Positions 1-7,909 of a DNA stretch of 45,231 nucleotides are shown one piece after another. Position numbers and translations under genes: made by a program. The notes below the pieces were generated by a model that saw only the letters and a program-made list of their open reading frames with translations, was not told where the DNA came from and made no database searches. The DNA is taken from the NCBI GenBank assembly GCA_016932615.1, contig JAFGCN010000029.1, positions 1-45,231 on the forward strand. The letters are read 5' to 3'. Positions within the stretch are counted from its first letter, which is position 1, and each line of letters starts with the position of its first letter. The DNA is from Candidatus Aenigmatarchaeota archaeon (GTDB lineage Archaea; Aenigmatarchaeota; Aenigmatarchaeia; QMZS01).

Positions 1-806
1 TGGATAAGGAACTTGTAAAGGAAGCGGACAAGCAGGTTGATAGCGTGCATTTCAGCTCACGGTCTGAATTTGTTGAGGAGTGCATAAGAAAGTACCTTAA
101 GGACTCCGAGACCGCGGTCATACTCGGCGGAGGCGACCCCGAAAAGCTGAAAGTCGACGGAAAGTTCAAGTTCCTGGTGCCTGTTTTCAAGGACAAGTGC
201 ATGCTGGAGCTTCTCCTTGAAAAACTGTCTTACTTCGGAAAAATTTACATAATTGCCCAGAAGGAAGTAGTGGATGCCTGCTTTGAAACGTTCGGCGACA
301 AGTTCGAAAACGCCGAGATTATCTACATTGAGGAGCGTAAAGAGATGGGAAACGCCAAAACCCTTGAGCTTGCAAAAGACAAGCTCGGCCAGAAGTTCCT
401 CATACTTCCAATCGACCAGTTCTACGAGTTTGACTTTTCTGACCTTATCAGAAAGCACGAAATCAACAGCGCAATATTCAAGGGGACAGTCACGCTTGCG
501 GTAACGCCCGGAAGCTCTGACAAGAAGCTTGGAAGCATCTCTATGTCCGGAAACCAGATTATCGGGCACTATGAAGGTTCCGGCGAGAAAAGGAATATTG
601 CTTCTGCCTTTGCGGCAGTCTGCGACAAGAAGATTTTCGAGTACATTCCCAAGGGCTCGGTAAAGTGGACTTTACAGGAGGATGTTTACCCGAAAATTAT
701 CAAGAACGGCGGCATGTTCGGCTATATCACAGAGCACCCGATATTCAACATACACTCCAGAAAGGAACTGCTTGAGCTGAAGCGATACCTGGACAGCAGG
801 AAATGA
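1..806 (+). CDS. RHH-domain/sugar-nucleotidyltransferase fusion (5' partial)
   Basis: The reading frame is open from base 3, so the gene starts before the window; a GTG at 45 is in frame but would cut a folded domain. The first ~35 visible residues (KELVKEADKQ, then FSSRSEFVEECIRKYLK) match the two helices of a CopG/Arc-type ribbon-helix-helix DNA-binding domain, whose beta strand would lie just upstream. From about base 115 the protein is a nucleotidyltransferase: AVILGGGDPEKL is a variant of the glycine-rich NTP loop, LPIDQFYEF takes the place of the metal-binding Asp region, and GHYEGSG and QEDVYPK lie towards the C-terminus. It probably transfers a nucleotide to a sugar phosphate or similar, and may bind DNA. 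Substrate unknown. serS follows 24 bp downstream. Confidence 0.75.
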   Translation, partial: DKELVKEADKQVDSVHFSSRSEFVEECIRKYLKDSETAVILGGGDPEKLKVDGKFKFLVPVFKDKCMLELLLEKLSYFGKIYIIAQKEVVDACFETFGDKFENAEIIYIEERKEMGNAKTLELAKDKLGQKFLILPIDQFYEFDFSDLIRKHEINSAIFKGTVTLAVTPGSSDKKLGSISMSGNQIIGHYEGSGEKRNIASAFAAVCDKKIFEYIPKGSVKWTLQEDVYPKIIKNGGMFGYITEHPIFNIHSRKELLELKRYLDSRK

Positions 807-808
807 AA

Positions 809-819
809 TTTAATATATT
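809..819 (+). promoter_or_regulatory. TATA box of serS
   Basis: TTTAATATATT sits just after the stop of the upstream gene, its centre 17 bp before the serS ATG. It fits an archaeal TATA element for a leaderless or very short-leader mRNA. Confidence 0.45.
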
Positions 820-830
820 CCACTAACATT

Positions 831-2087
831 ATGCTTGACATAAAACTTTTCAGGGAAAACCCTTCGGTGATTCTGGAGAGCGAGAAAAAGAGGTTTAAGG
901 ATGTTTCTGTTGCCCAGAAGGTAATAGAGCTTGACGATGGCTGGAGGGCCCGGCTTAAAGACCTTGAAGAGCTTAAGGCGAAAAAGAACAGGATTTCAAA
1001 GGAAATCGGCATGAAGAAAAAGAACGGGGAAAATGCTGACAGCGAGATTGAAGAGTCCCTTAAGCTTGACGAGGAGATTACGATTAAAAACGCGGAGCTT
1101 GACCGGCTGCTGGAAGAGCGGGACTCTTACAGGTACCGGGTAGGGAATATTCTTCACGACTCCGTTCCAACTGCGCCAAGCGACCTTGGAAACGTCACGG
1201 TGAGGACCTGGGGAACGCCAAGGGAGTTTGACTTCGAGCCAAAGGGCCACGCGGACCTTGTCGAAAGGTTTGCCGAGCTTGAAAGGGCTGCCAGGATATC
1301 CGGCGCCAGGGCATACTTTCTTAAGGGTGACCTTGCCCTTATGAACCTTGGGCTGATAAAGCTTGCGCTTGACACGCTTGGCAAAAGCGGCTTTACCCCA
1401 CTCTGGACGCCTTACTTCATTAAGGAAGAGTTCATGAAGGGTGCTGCGGAGCTTGGAGACTTCCAGAGTTCGCTCTACAAGCTTGACGGCGAAGACGCCT
1501 ACATGATTGCAACCTCCGAGCAGTCGATTGCTTCATTTCACTCGGGAGAAGTCCTGGAGGAAGCCCTGCTTCCAATCAAATATGCGGGTTACTCCACGTG
1601 CTTCAGGAAAGAGGCCGGAAGCCATGGAAAGGACACCAAAGGCATTTTCAGGGTCCACCAGTTCGATAAAGTCGAGCAATTTATCCTGTGCAAACCTGAA
1701 GACTCCTGGAAGCTGCATGAGGAACTGATTGCAAACGCAGAGAAGATTTACCAGGCACTCGAGCTTCCTTACAGAATCGTAAACATCGCGAGCGGCGACA
1801 TGAACGACAACGCCGCAAAGAAGTACGACCTTGAGGCATGGTTTCCTGCACAGAAAACATTCAGGGAGCTTGTGTCCGGCTCGAACTGCACGGACTACCA
1901 GCCAAGAAAGTTGAACATCCGGTTCGGGAAATTCGGGGGGGAAAAAGAGTTTGTCCACGCGCTTAACTGCACTGCCTGCGCAACCGAAAGGACGCTTTCC
2001 TGCATCCTTGAAAACAACCAGCAAAAGGACGGAAGCATAATCGTGCCAAAAGTTTTGAGGCCATTTGTCGGAAAAGACGTGATATGA
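831..2087 (+). CDS. serS: Seryl-tRNA synthetase
   Basis: Charges tRNA-Ser with serine in the cytoplasm; class II synthetase of the common (not methanogen-rare) type. 418 aa, the usual length. Residues ~30-110 form the long antiparallel coiled-coil arm that contacts tRNA-Ser. Motif 1 is around PLWTPYFIKEEF, the Ser/ATP site includes ATSEQS, motif 2 is FRKEAGSHGKDTKGIFRVHQ, and motif 3 is near the C-terminus (NCTACATERTLSCILENN). The ATG follows a TATA-like element. The next gene starts within its stop codon (ATGA overlap), so the two are co-transcribed. Confidence 0.97.
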   Translation: MLDIKLFRENPSVILESEKKRFKDVSVAQKVIELDDGWRARLKDLEELKAKKNRISKEIGMKKKNGENADSEIEESLKLDEEITIKNAELDRLLEERDSYRYRVGNILHDSVPTAPSDLGNVTVRTWGTPREFDFEPKGHADLVERFAELERAARISGARAYFLKGDLALMNLGLIKLALDTLGKSGFTPLWTPYFIKEEFMKGAAELGDFQSSLYKLDGEDAYMIATSEQSIASFHSGEVLEEALLPIKYAGYSTCFRKEAGSHGKDTKGIFRVHQFDKVEQFILCKPEDSWKLHEELIANAEKIYQALELPYRIVNIASGDMNDNAAKKYDLEAWFPAQKTFRELVSGSNCTDYQPRKLNIRFGKFGGEKEFVHALNCTACATERTLSCILENNQQKDGSIIVPKVLRPFVGKDVI

Positions 2088-2521
2088 ATATCGAAGTCGA
2101 CAGTAACCCAACTCCAAGCGAACAGTTTTTTATTTCCATATCCATCAGTGATACTGAAGTTATCTCTTTCGACTGTACCTCAAAAGGGCCTCGGGTGATA
2201 CGACAGGCTTTAGTCGAAAGAAAGAATTTTCCGAAAAGCAGGCCGCCTACCTCTGAATGGGACGTCCTCATCCTGGAAAGCGGACAGTTCGTAAGAAAGT
2301 ACCACGCAAAATGGATTGACCTTGGAAAGCGGGACTGGGTTAATGATGAAATCTGGGAAACCACCCAAGAGAAGCCAATTTCAAAAGAGCTTAATGAAAA
2401 ACTGCTTTTCTACTCCCGCCTCATCTCCGACAATTACAAAGCGCTTGGCCTGTTCTCCCGAGAGATGTCGGACTTTGAAGAAGTCCTAACAAAAGAGATT
2501 TCCGGCAAGCAGGGATTCTAA
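2084..2521 (+). CDS. Hypothetical protein, 145 aa
   Basis: I do not recognise the family. The start overlaps the serS stop by 4 bp, which supports translation coupled to serS. No signal peptide or membrane segment is visible. The sequence is mixed alpha/beta in character, with a charged helix-rich C-terminal half (EIWETTQEKPISKELNEKLL and a final acidic helix). Composition matches its neighbours. The start and the overlap are well supported; function is unknown. Confidence 0.7.
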   Translation: MNIEVDSNPTPSEQFFISISISDTEVISFDCTSKGPRVIRQALVERKNFPKSRPPTSEWDVLILESGQFVRKYHAKWIDLGKRDWVNDEIWETTQEKPISKELNEKLLFYSRLISDNYKALGLFSREMSDFEEVLTKEISGKQGF

Positions 2522-2542
2522 AATTAATCTGCCAGGATAATA

Positions 2543-3409
2543 ATGGCCGGGTTTGTCTTCGCAATCCTAAATGCCGCGTTCTCCTCGGCCAAGGACATCC
2601 TAAGCAAGAATTGCCTCAGGGAATTTGACGAGTATATCTCCGGCTGGTCGCTAAGGTTTTTTGCGTTCCTTGTGCTGTGCCCACTCCTGCTGTTCATTGA
2701 AATACCTCCGCTGGGCTCCTCGTTCTGGCAGGCGCTTTTCCTTGGCGCCCTGCTAAATGTCGCCGCCACAATACTCTTCATGAAAGCCCTCAAAAAATCC
2801 GAGATATCAAGAGTCATCCCCCTGATAAGCCTTGAGCCGGCGTTCCTCTTAATTACTGCTCCCCTTGTCCTTGGAGAGTACCCAAATATTTACGGGCTTG
2901 TGGGGGTACTCCTAATGATTGTAGGAACGTATTCCCTGAACGTCAGGAAAGAATGCGACAGCCTTCTTGACCCATTCAGGACCCTGGCAAAACACAAGGG
3001 CTCCAGGATAATGATTGCCGTTACAATAATATGGGGCGTAACCACTCTCATAGACAAGGTAGGCATTCTCAATTCCTCACCCGTCTTCTGGGCGATAGCA
3101 TTTAACGGCATGCTGACGCTTTTGCTTACTCCAGTTATGCTTCTGAAATCTGGCAAAAAAATAAGGGCTATTCCAAAAAACATAAGAAAGCTTCTGCCAC
3201 TTGGAGGGGTAAACGCCCTCAGCCAGGTCTGCCAGGTGATTGCCTTCAGCATGACTCAGGTTTCATATGTTGCGGCTGTAAAGAGAACCGGCTCGCTTCT
3301 TACTGTATGCTATGGCGGGATGGGGCTTAAGGAAAAGCATTTCAAGAGGCGCCTCTTTGCAACAGTGCTCATGCTTGCCGGAGCACTGCTGATAATCCTA
3401 TTTAGCTAA
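2543..3409 (+). CDS. EamA/DMT-family transporter
   Basis: Integral membrane permease of the drug/metabolite transporter superfamily, made of two EamA repeats of five helices each. 288 aa is typical of the ten-helix type. The first repeat starts FAILNAAFSSAKDILSKN and ends near NVRKE; the second starts at IMIAVTIIWGVTTLIDKVG, and the last helix is LMLAGALLIILFS. An AGGA stretch lies 5 bp before the ATG, a possible ribosome binding site. Substrate cannot be told from sequence. It ends 8 bp before the thioredoxin-reductase-like gene and is probably in one operon with it. Confidence 0.9.
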   Translation: MAGFVFAILNAAFSSAKDILSKNCLREFDEYISGWSLRFFAFLVLCPLLLFIEIPPLGSSFWQALFLGALLNVAATILFMKALKKSEISRVIPLISLEPAFLLITAPLVLGEYPNIYGLVGVLLMIVGTYSLNVRKECDSLLDPFRTLAKHKGSRIMIAVTIIWGVTTLIDKVGILNSSPVFWAIAFNGMLTLLLTPVMLLKSGKKIRAIPKNIRKLLPLGGVNALSQVCQVIAFSMTQVSYVAAVKRTGSLLTVCYGGMGLKEKHFKRRLFATVLMLAGALLIILFS

Positions 3410-3417
3410 CTTCTATT

Positions 3418-4341
3418 ATGGCATATGACCTCATAATTATCGGCGCAGGTCCTGCAGGCATTGCCGCAACAATCTACGCTGCAAGAAAAAAGATGAAGAC
3501 ACTGGTGATTTCAGAGTCCATTGGAGGGCAGGCCGCCTGGAGCTCGCAGATCACAAACTACCCTGGCTTTCAGTTCATAACCGGGCCTGAGCTTGCCCAG
3601 AAGTTCGAGGAGCATGTAAATTCCTTCGGGCTTGAAGTCCTTCTCGACAAGGTCACTTCAGCCGAAAAAAAGGGAGGGCTTTTTGAGGTAAAAACTGAAG
3701 ACTCAACATTTACTGCCAGAACGCTTCTTATCGCCCTTGGAAGAAGCCCCAGAAAGCTTAATGTAGCCGGTGAGGAGGAATTATTTCATAAAGGAATAAC
3801 TTACTGCGCAACCTGCGACGGGCCACTCTACAAGGGCAAAACTGTGGCGGTTATTGGAGGCGGAAACTCTGCGCTTGACGCAGCCCTGCAGATGACAAAA
3901 ATCGCAAATAAGGTTTACCTGATAGACAAGGGCGAAAAAATCTCCGGGGACGCAATAGTGCTTGACAAGATAAAGGCCTCAGGCAAAGTGGAAATATTTT
4001 CAGGCGCCTTCGTAAGGGAGATTGCCGGAAGCAGGTTTGTCGAAAAGATAAAAATATCCTCACAAGAGAGCGGCGAAAAAGAGCTAGGTGTTGGTGGCGT
4101 CTTTATCGAAATCGGCTCAGCCCCGGCAAACCTTCCCTTTAATCCGGAAGGGGCGCTTAAAATAAATGAAAGGGGAGAGATAATCGTAAACGACCGGTGC
4201 GAAACCAGTGTCGGGGGGCTTTTTGCTGCCGGAGACGTCACAAGCATTCCTGAAAAGCAGATAATCATCGCCGCAGGCCAGGGCGCAATGGCATCCATTT
4301 CCGCGTTCAAATACCTGGCAAGAAAGCCAGAGGAAAATTAG
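3418..4341 (+). CDS. trxB: Thioredoxin reductase-like flavoprotein (AhpF-type cofactor site)
   Basis: FAD-dependent disulfide reductase that passes electrons from a reduced pyridine nucleotide to a thioredoxin-like partner. 307 aa. GAGPAG at residues 9-14 binds FAD, the redox-active pair is C130-A-T-C133, the second dinucleotide loop is GGGNSA (147-152), and the C-terminal FAD motif is FAAGDV. The HRR-x-x-R signature that binds the 2'-phosphate of NADPH in bacterial TrxB is absent; IDKGEK stands there. The flanks (CDGPLYKGKTVAVIGGGNSA, then GEIIVNDRCETSVGGLFAAGD) resemble the C-terminal part of AhpF, so NADH may be the donor. No peroxiredoxin gene is in the window. Confidence 0.92.
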   Translation: MAYDLIIIGAGPAGIAATIYAARKKMKTLVISESIGGQAAWSSQITNYPGFQFITGPELAQKFEEHVNSFGLEVLLDKVTSAEKKGGLFEVKTEDSTFTARTLLIALGRSPRKLNVAGEEELFHKGITYCATCDGPLYKGKTVAVIGGGNSALDAALQMTKIANKVYLIDKGEKISGDAIVLDKIKASGKVEIFSGAFVREIAGSRFVEKIKISSQESGEKELGVGGVFIEIGSAPANLPFNPEGALKINERGEIIVNDRCETSVGGLFAAGDVTSIPEKQIIIAAGQGAMASISAFKYLARKPEEN

Positions 4342-4350
4342 CCCGGCCGG

Positions 4351-4992
4351 CTATTTCAGGACTTTTCCGGTTTCCATATACCAGAGGTAAAGGTCAAGCT
4401 CTGCCGGGTTAAGGCCTGCTTTCTGTCCAATAGCTCTTAATACTTCCTCAATTTCAAGATACTTCTTCTTTGTAAGGCACTTCGACTTCGGCGGCTCTAT
4501 GAGCTTGTTTTCCGCCAATATGTCAACGATATGAAAATCAATTATTGCAAGGTTTTTCCTGCCAATGTTTCGGAGAAAGTGGCTTGCTTCCTTGTAACCT
4601 AATCCCTTTACGTTGCACACCAGCCACTCCCTTGCCGAAAAATCGTCAGGCATTCCTTCGAGGTTTTCCTTGAGAGTATCTTTGTGTTTTCTTGCTTCGA
4701 AAATGTACGCCGCCCTTGCGTTCGGGTAGCGGTGTCCAAAAGAGGCAAGCTTTTCGGAAAGTTCCTCCAAATGGAGAGTGATAAACCCATCGCCAATTTC
4801 CTTCTGTATCTTGATGCTTCGCTCTGCATTGAAGTTTGCTGTCAAGAGGCAGAAACAGAGTTCCTTGAAAATTTCGGTGCCAGACATTTTTCCTGCATGT
4901 TCGAACTCCTTCATCCGAAAATCAATTATGTTTCTAACCTTGGAATTTTTTAGTTTCCGGACCCTTGACAAGATCCTACCAATGGAATTCAT
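4351..4992 (-). CDS. N-glycosylase/DNA lyase, Ogg2 family
   Basis: Base-excision repair enzyme expected to remove 8-oxoguanine and nick the abasic site. 213 aa, typical of the archaeal Ogg2 family. The signature FKELCFCLLTANF is near residue 43, FGHRYPNARAAYI follows, and the helix-hairpin-helix region is VKGLGYKEASHFLRNIG, whose Lys is the expected Schiff-base residue. The catalytic Asp is in AIIDFHIVD. It ends convergently 9 bp from the thioredoxin-reductase-like gene and lies 32 bp downstream of the bicupin gene on the same strand. Confidence 0.9.
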   Translation of the reverse strand: MNSIGRILSRVRKLKNSKVRNIIDFRMKEFEHAGKMSGTEIFKELCFCLLTANFNAERSIKIQKEIGDGFITLHLEELSEKLASFGHRYPNARAAYIFEARKHKDTLKENLEGMPDDFSAREWLVCNVKGLGYKEASHFLRNIGRKNLAIIDFHIVDILAENKLIEPPKSKCLTKKKYLEIEEVLRAIGQKAGLNPAELDLYLWYMETGKVLK

Positions 4993-5024
4993 AAGATATT
5001 ACCGGAAATAGCTAAAAAACCTCC

Positions 5025-6149
5025 TTACTGAGAAGCTGTCTTTTTATGGTATTCTCCCCAGTAGCTTGAAACACTCCCCACATTTCCTTTTTTCAGCTCT
5101 TCTGAGAACTTCCTGTTTAAATTGTATTTCAGTGACCCCTTGCCCCAAAATTCTCCCATCCAATGCTCAAACTCCTTGTTTTTATTTATGAAAACCAAAT
5201 AGAGGGCATCCTTGCCATGAAATACACCATGAGCACATCCTGCTGGGGAAAAATAGATATCTCCCACCCCCAACCGCCTTATCGTCAGATTTTTAAAATT
5301 TCTTTTCCTCACTTCGCTAGCAGAATCCAATTCATAAACAGATCCGTTGTTAGCTCTCATTAGCTCTTTTATCTCTTCGCTGGGCTCAAATTCAACAAAG
5401 GTCAATTCTCCAGAAATAACGATAAATAATTCGTCCCATACATTTCCGTGAATGTCTCGGTCATCACCGTTCAGCAGTCCTCCGCTCCTATTCAAGGCGG
5501 TTTCATTTAATTTTACAAGAAACTGGTCAAAATCGTTCCCAAGAGTCTTACTTGCTTTCTCTATGCTTTTAATGGAAGGCACAAATACCTCTATCAATGC
5601 CGCAAAGCTCAGGTCAACATAGCCGCAACTCTTCAAAATTGATTTTGGTGTATAGACCTCTCGTGTCATCCCCAGGTTAGTGGTAATGTTTATCGGAAAT
5701 TTGTTTTCTGGATTGCTCTCTGATTTCTGCTTCATTAAGTAATCAGTCGCTCTATTCCTGTCCAGCAAAACGATTTCCTTTCCGTTGCCACCGCCATCCA
5801 GATTAGAACCAGATTCAAACCTGCAGAATAACGCTTTATGGTCTTGATTACCCTCAATTACATAAGGAGTTCCTCCCGTTATGAATCTGAAATTTCCGCT
5901 TCTCAGTTCCTCTTTATGCGCTCCATGACTAAACATTACTGGCCCACTAAGAACAACTATCAGCGAGTCACCTTCATGCAAGTACTCCTTGGCGCAACCT
6001 TTTGGAACGGACACTTCAAAAATTGCCATTTCTGAAGAGGAAGATAAGAGCTTTTCGTTCAACCTGCCAGAAATTTGCTCCTGGCAAGGTTTAATTTTAG
6101 AAGAGATTACTGAATTCTTTGGAAAAGTGCTGACTATTCTAAGGGTCAT
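5025..6149 (-). CDS. Bicupin protein of unknown function
   Basis: 374 aa with two cupin barrels. The N-terminal barrel (about 40-115) runs from EGDSLIVVLSGPVMF to GGTPYVIEG. The C-terminal barrel (about 230-325) has DELFIVISGELTF and a clean second cupin motif, GDIYFSPAGCAHGVF, ending in the metal-type His. Cupin families include sugar-phosphate isomerases, dioxygenases and regulators; nothing here picks one. The gene is more AT-rich than its neighbours. Its start is only 14 bp from the divergent Nudix gene start, so the two promoters must lie inside the opposite genes or the true start is internal. Confidence 0.75.
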   Translation of the reverse strand: MTLRIVSTFPKNSVISSKIKPCQEQISGRLNEKLLSSSSEMAIFEVSVPKGCAKEYLHEGDSLIVVLSGPVMFSHGAHKEELRSGNFRFITGGTPYVIEGNQDHKALFCRFESGSNLDGGGNGKEIVLLDRNRATDYLMKQKSESNPENKFPINITTNLGMTREVYTPKSILKSCGYVDLSFAALIEVFVPSIKSIEKASKTLGNDFDQFLVKLNETALNRSGGLLNGDDRDIHGNVWDELFIVISGELTFVEFEPSEEIKELMRANNGSVYELDSASEVRKRNFKNLTIRRLGVGDIYFSPAGCAHGVFHGKDALYLVFINKNKEFEHWMGEFWGKGSLKYNLNRKFSEELKKGNVGSVSSYWGEYHKKTASQ

Positions 6150-6163
6150 TATTAATTATATTT

Positions 6164-6580
6164 ATGAAAAACAAAGACCATCCTTACGTGGGCGTGGATG
6201 CCATAATCACAGATGAAAAGGGATATCTCCTTCTCGTTAAGCGCTCAGAAGAGTCCAAGGTATTTCCTGGGTTCTGGGGGCTTGTTTCGGGGCATGTCGA
6301 ATGGAACGAAACCGTAAAAGAGGCGCTTGCTAGAGAAGCACAAGAAGAGATTGGTGTGGAATTAGAGGTTATTAGATTCACAGGAAGATACTATGACAAA
6401 ATTGGAAGGCACCCAACGGAAACAATAATCTGCCTTCCAAGCATTTGCCGGATAAAAAAGGGAATTCCAAAGCCCTTAGAAAAAGGCACTGAAATTAAAT
6501 GGTTTTCCCCAGAAAAAGTAAGAAATATGAAACTTGCGTATGACCATAAGCAAATGCTTATTGACGAAGGTTTAATCTAG
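6164..6580 (+). CDS. Nudix hydrolase
   Basis: 138 aa single-domain Nudix protein that hydrolyses a nucleoside diphosphate linked to another moiety. The Nudix box is complete: it begins at GHVEWNE, and the catalytic REAQEEIG core follows after seven residues. The N-terminus (YVGVDAIITDEKGYLLLVKRS) gives the first strands, and KWFSPEKV near the C-terminus is common in ADP-sugar or nucleotide-cleaning members. Substrate unknown. It is divergent from the bicupin gene and convergent with the HAD gene. Confidence 0.92.
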   Translation: MKNKDHPYVGVDAIITDEKGYLLLVKRSEESKVFPGFWGLVSGHVEWNETVKEALAREAQEEIGVELEVIRFTGRYYDKIGRHPTETIICLPSICRIKKGIPKPLEKGTEIKWFSPEKVRNMKLAYDHKQMLIDEGLI

Positions 6581-6587
6581 AGGAATT

Positions 6588-7346
6588 TCAACCCGGCAAC
6601 TTTTCAAGAAAGTAGGCAGACATTTCAGGCACATCCCGAAATAGATACCAGGGGCGTTCCCTCTCAAGGTGCTTTTTAAGACCCATGCCCCCATAAAGAG
6701 CCACTGCATTGACTCTTGCTTTCTTTGATGCAATAACATCGCTGACGGAATCACCAACATAGTAGACCTGACCCTTGTTGCGGGAATATCCACATTCATC
6801 CACAACCTTTAAAATTCCTTTTGATGAAGGCTTAGGCGCAGGAACAGATTCCCGCCCATAGACTTTATCAAAGTGTTTCGTGAACGGTATATCCCTCTCG
6901 ATTGTTTTTTTAGATGAATTTGAAAGAATCACCATATCATAAACTTCTGCCATCTTGCCAACTGCCTCTTCGCAGCCAGGATAAATTGTCATGTACTGCC
7001 GGGCTTCTTCAGAAGAAAAAAATTTTTTATACTGGCCCCATATTCGATCAATCGTTTTTTTGTCACGGCCCGAAGTCAAGTCCCAGATTAGGGTGGTGAT
7101 TTCACTGGTAGGCTTGTCCCCTTCAAGTATTTTCCCAAGGTCAAGCCCGGCTCTTTGAACCGAAAAAAGAGCCAAGGCAGCTCTGCGGGAATTGTTAAAT
7201 CCCTCTATACCTCTCAGGTGCCAGACATCATCCACCTTGAACTCATAAGGCAATCCTTCCAGCTCGAACCCTCGCCTAAACCCTTCATATATTGCCCTTG
7301 AAGAGTCCCTGAAAATTCCACCAACATCGAAAATGAAAAGCGACAT
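6588..7346 (-). CDS. HAD-superfamily hydrolase (altered motif I)
   Basis: Rossmann-like phosphohydrolase fold with an alpha-helical cap. Motif I is FIFDVGG, motif II is VILSNSS, the motif III Lys is in PAPKPSSKG, and motif IV is YYVGDSVSD. The second Asp of the usual DxD (general acid/base in phosphatases) is replaced by Gly (D7-V-G9), so the reaction may differ from phosphate-ester hydrolysis. An upstream ATG at 7364 would add six residues. I prefer 7346: GGAG lies 8 nt before it, and a TTTAAATAA TATA-like box is centred about 23 bp upstream, overlapping the earlier ATG. Confidence 0.85.
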   Translation of the reverse strand: MSLFIFDVGGIFRDSSRAIYEGFRRGFELEGLPYEFKVDDVWHLRGIEGFNNSRRAALALFSVQRAGLDLGKILEGDKPTSEITTLIWDLTSGRDKKTIDRIWGQYKKFFSSEEARQYMTIYPGCEEAVGKMAEVYDMVILSNSSKKTIERDIPFTKHFDKVYGRESVPAPKPSSKGILKVVDECGYSRNKGQVYYVGDSVSDVIASKKARVNAVALYGGMGLKKHLERERPWYLFRDVPEMSAYFLEKLPG

Positions 7347-7364
7347 AAAATAAGCTCCAAGCAT

Positions 7365-7373
7365 TTATTTAAA
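7365..7373 (-). promoter_or_regulatory. TATA box of the HAD gene
   Basis: On the minus strand TTTAAATAA is centred about 23 bp before the ATG at 7346 and overlaps the alternative ATG at 7364. This favours 7346 as the real start. Confidence 0.45.
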
Positions 7374-7386
7374 GTACCACCCAGTT

Positions 7387-7902
7387 ATGGTAAATGAAAT
7401 TGCATGGGGGTATGTAAAAAGGGAAACTGCCTTAGAAGGCAAAAATCCCAAGAAAGAGATTCTTATCGCAACAAGGCAGAAAAGAAGCGACCCAACCCAG
7501 TACGGCAAATATGTAATTCCCGGAGGAGGGCGGAAGGATACCGACAAAAGCGAGTACGAAAACGCCATCCGGGAGGTAAAGGAAGAAACAGGCATCGACT
7601 CAAAGCCAATTTACGGCTATCGCTTTCCAGATGGCTCCAGAAACATTGAAGGTGAAAACTTCATTGCAACGGTTAATGAAAACGAGGCGAGTATTTCCTA
7701 CAGCGACAGCGGAAAATCTTACCACGGCTACTTGGTGGCGCTTGAGCCAGTTGACCCCAAGCAGGAGCCAAAGGAAACTGTGTCTGACGCGGCAAACCCC
7801 AGATATGTTTCAATCGAAGACGCCTTCAGGGACATTGAAAAATTCACGCCGGCAGCCCAGGTGCTTCTTGGAATCATAAAAGAGGCGGAAAAGATTAATT
7901 AA
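7387..7902 (+). CDS. Nudix hydrolase with an atypical Nudix box
   Basis: 171 aa. The Nudix box is recognisable (IPGGGRKDTDK, then REVKEETG), but aligned to GX5EX7REUXEEXGU the first Glu is Lys, or there is a two-residue insertion. The catalytic REVKEE is intact. The N-terminal region (KKEILIATRQKRSDPTQYGKY) resembles members acting on large nucleotide derivatives. It is divergent from the HAD gene with a 40 bp gap, and convergent with mevalonate kinase 8 bp away. Confidence 0.88.
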   Translation: MVNEIAWGYVKRETALEGKNPKKEILIATRQKRSDPTQYGKYVIPGGGRKDTDKSEYENAIREVKEETGIDSKPIYGYRFPDGSRNIEGENFIATVNENEASISYSDSGKSYHGYLVALEPVDPKQEPKETVSDAANPRYVSIEDAFRDIEKFTPAAQVLLGIIKEAEKIN

Positions 7903-7909
7903 TCCGGAT

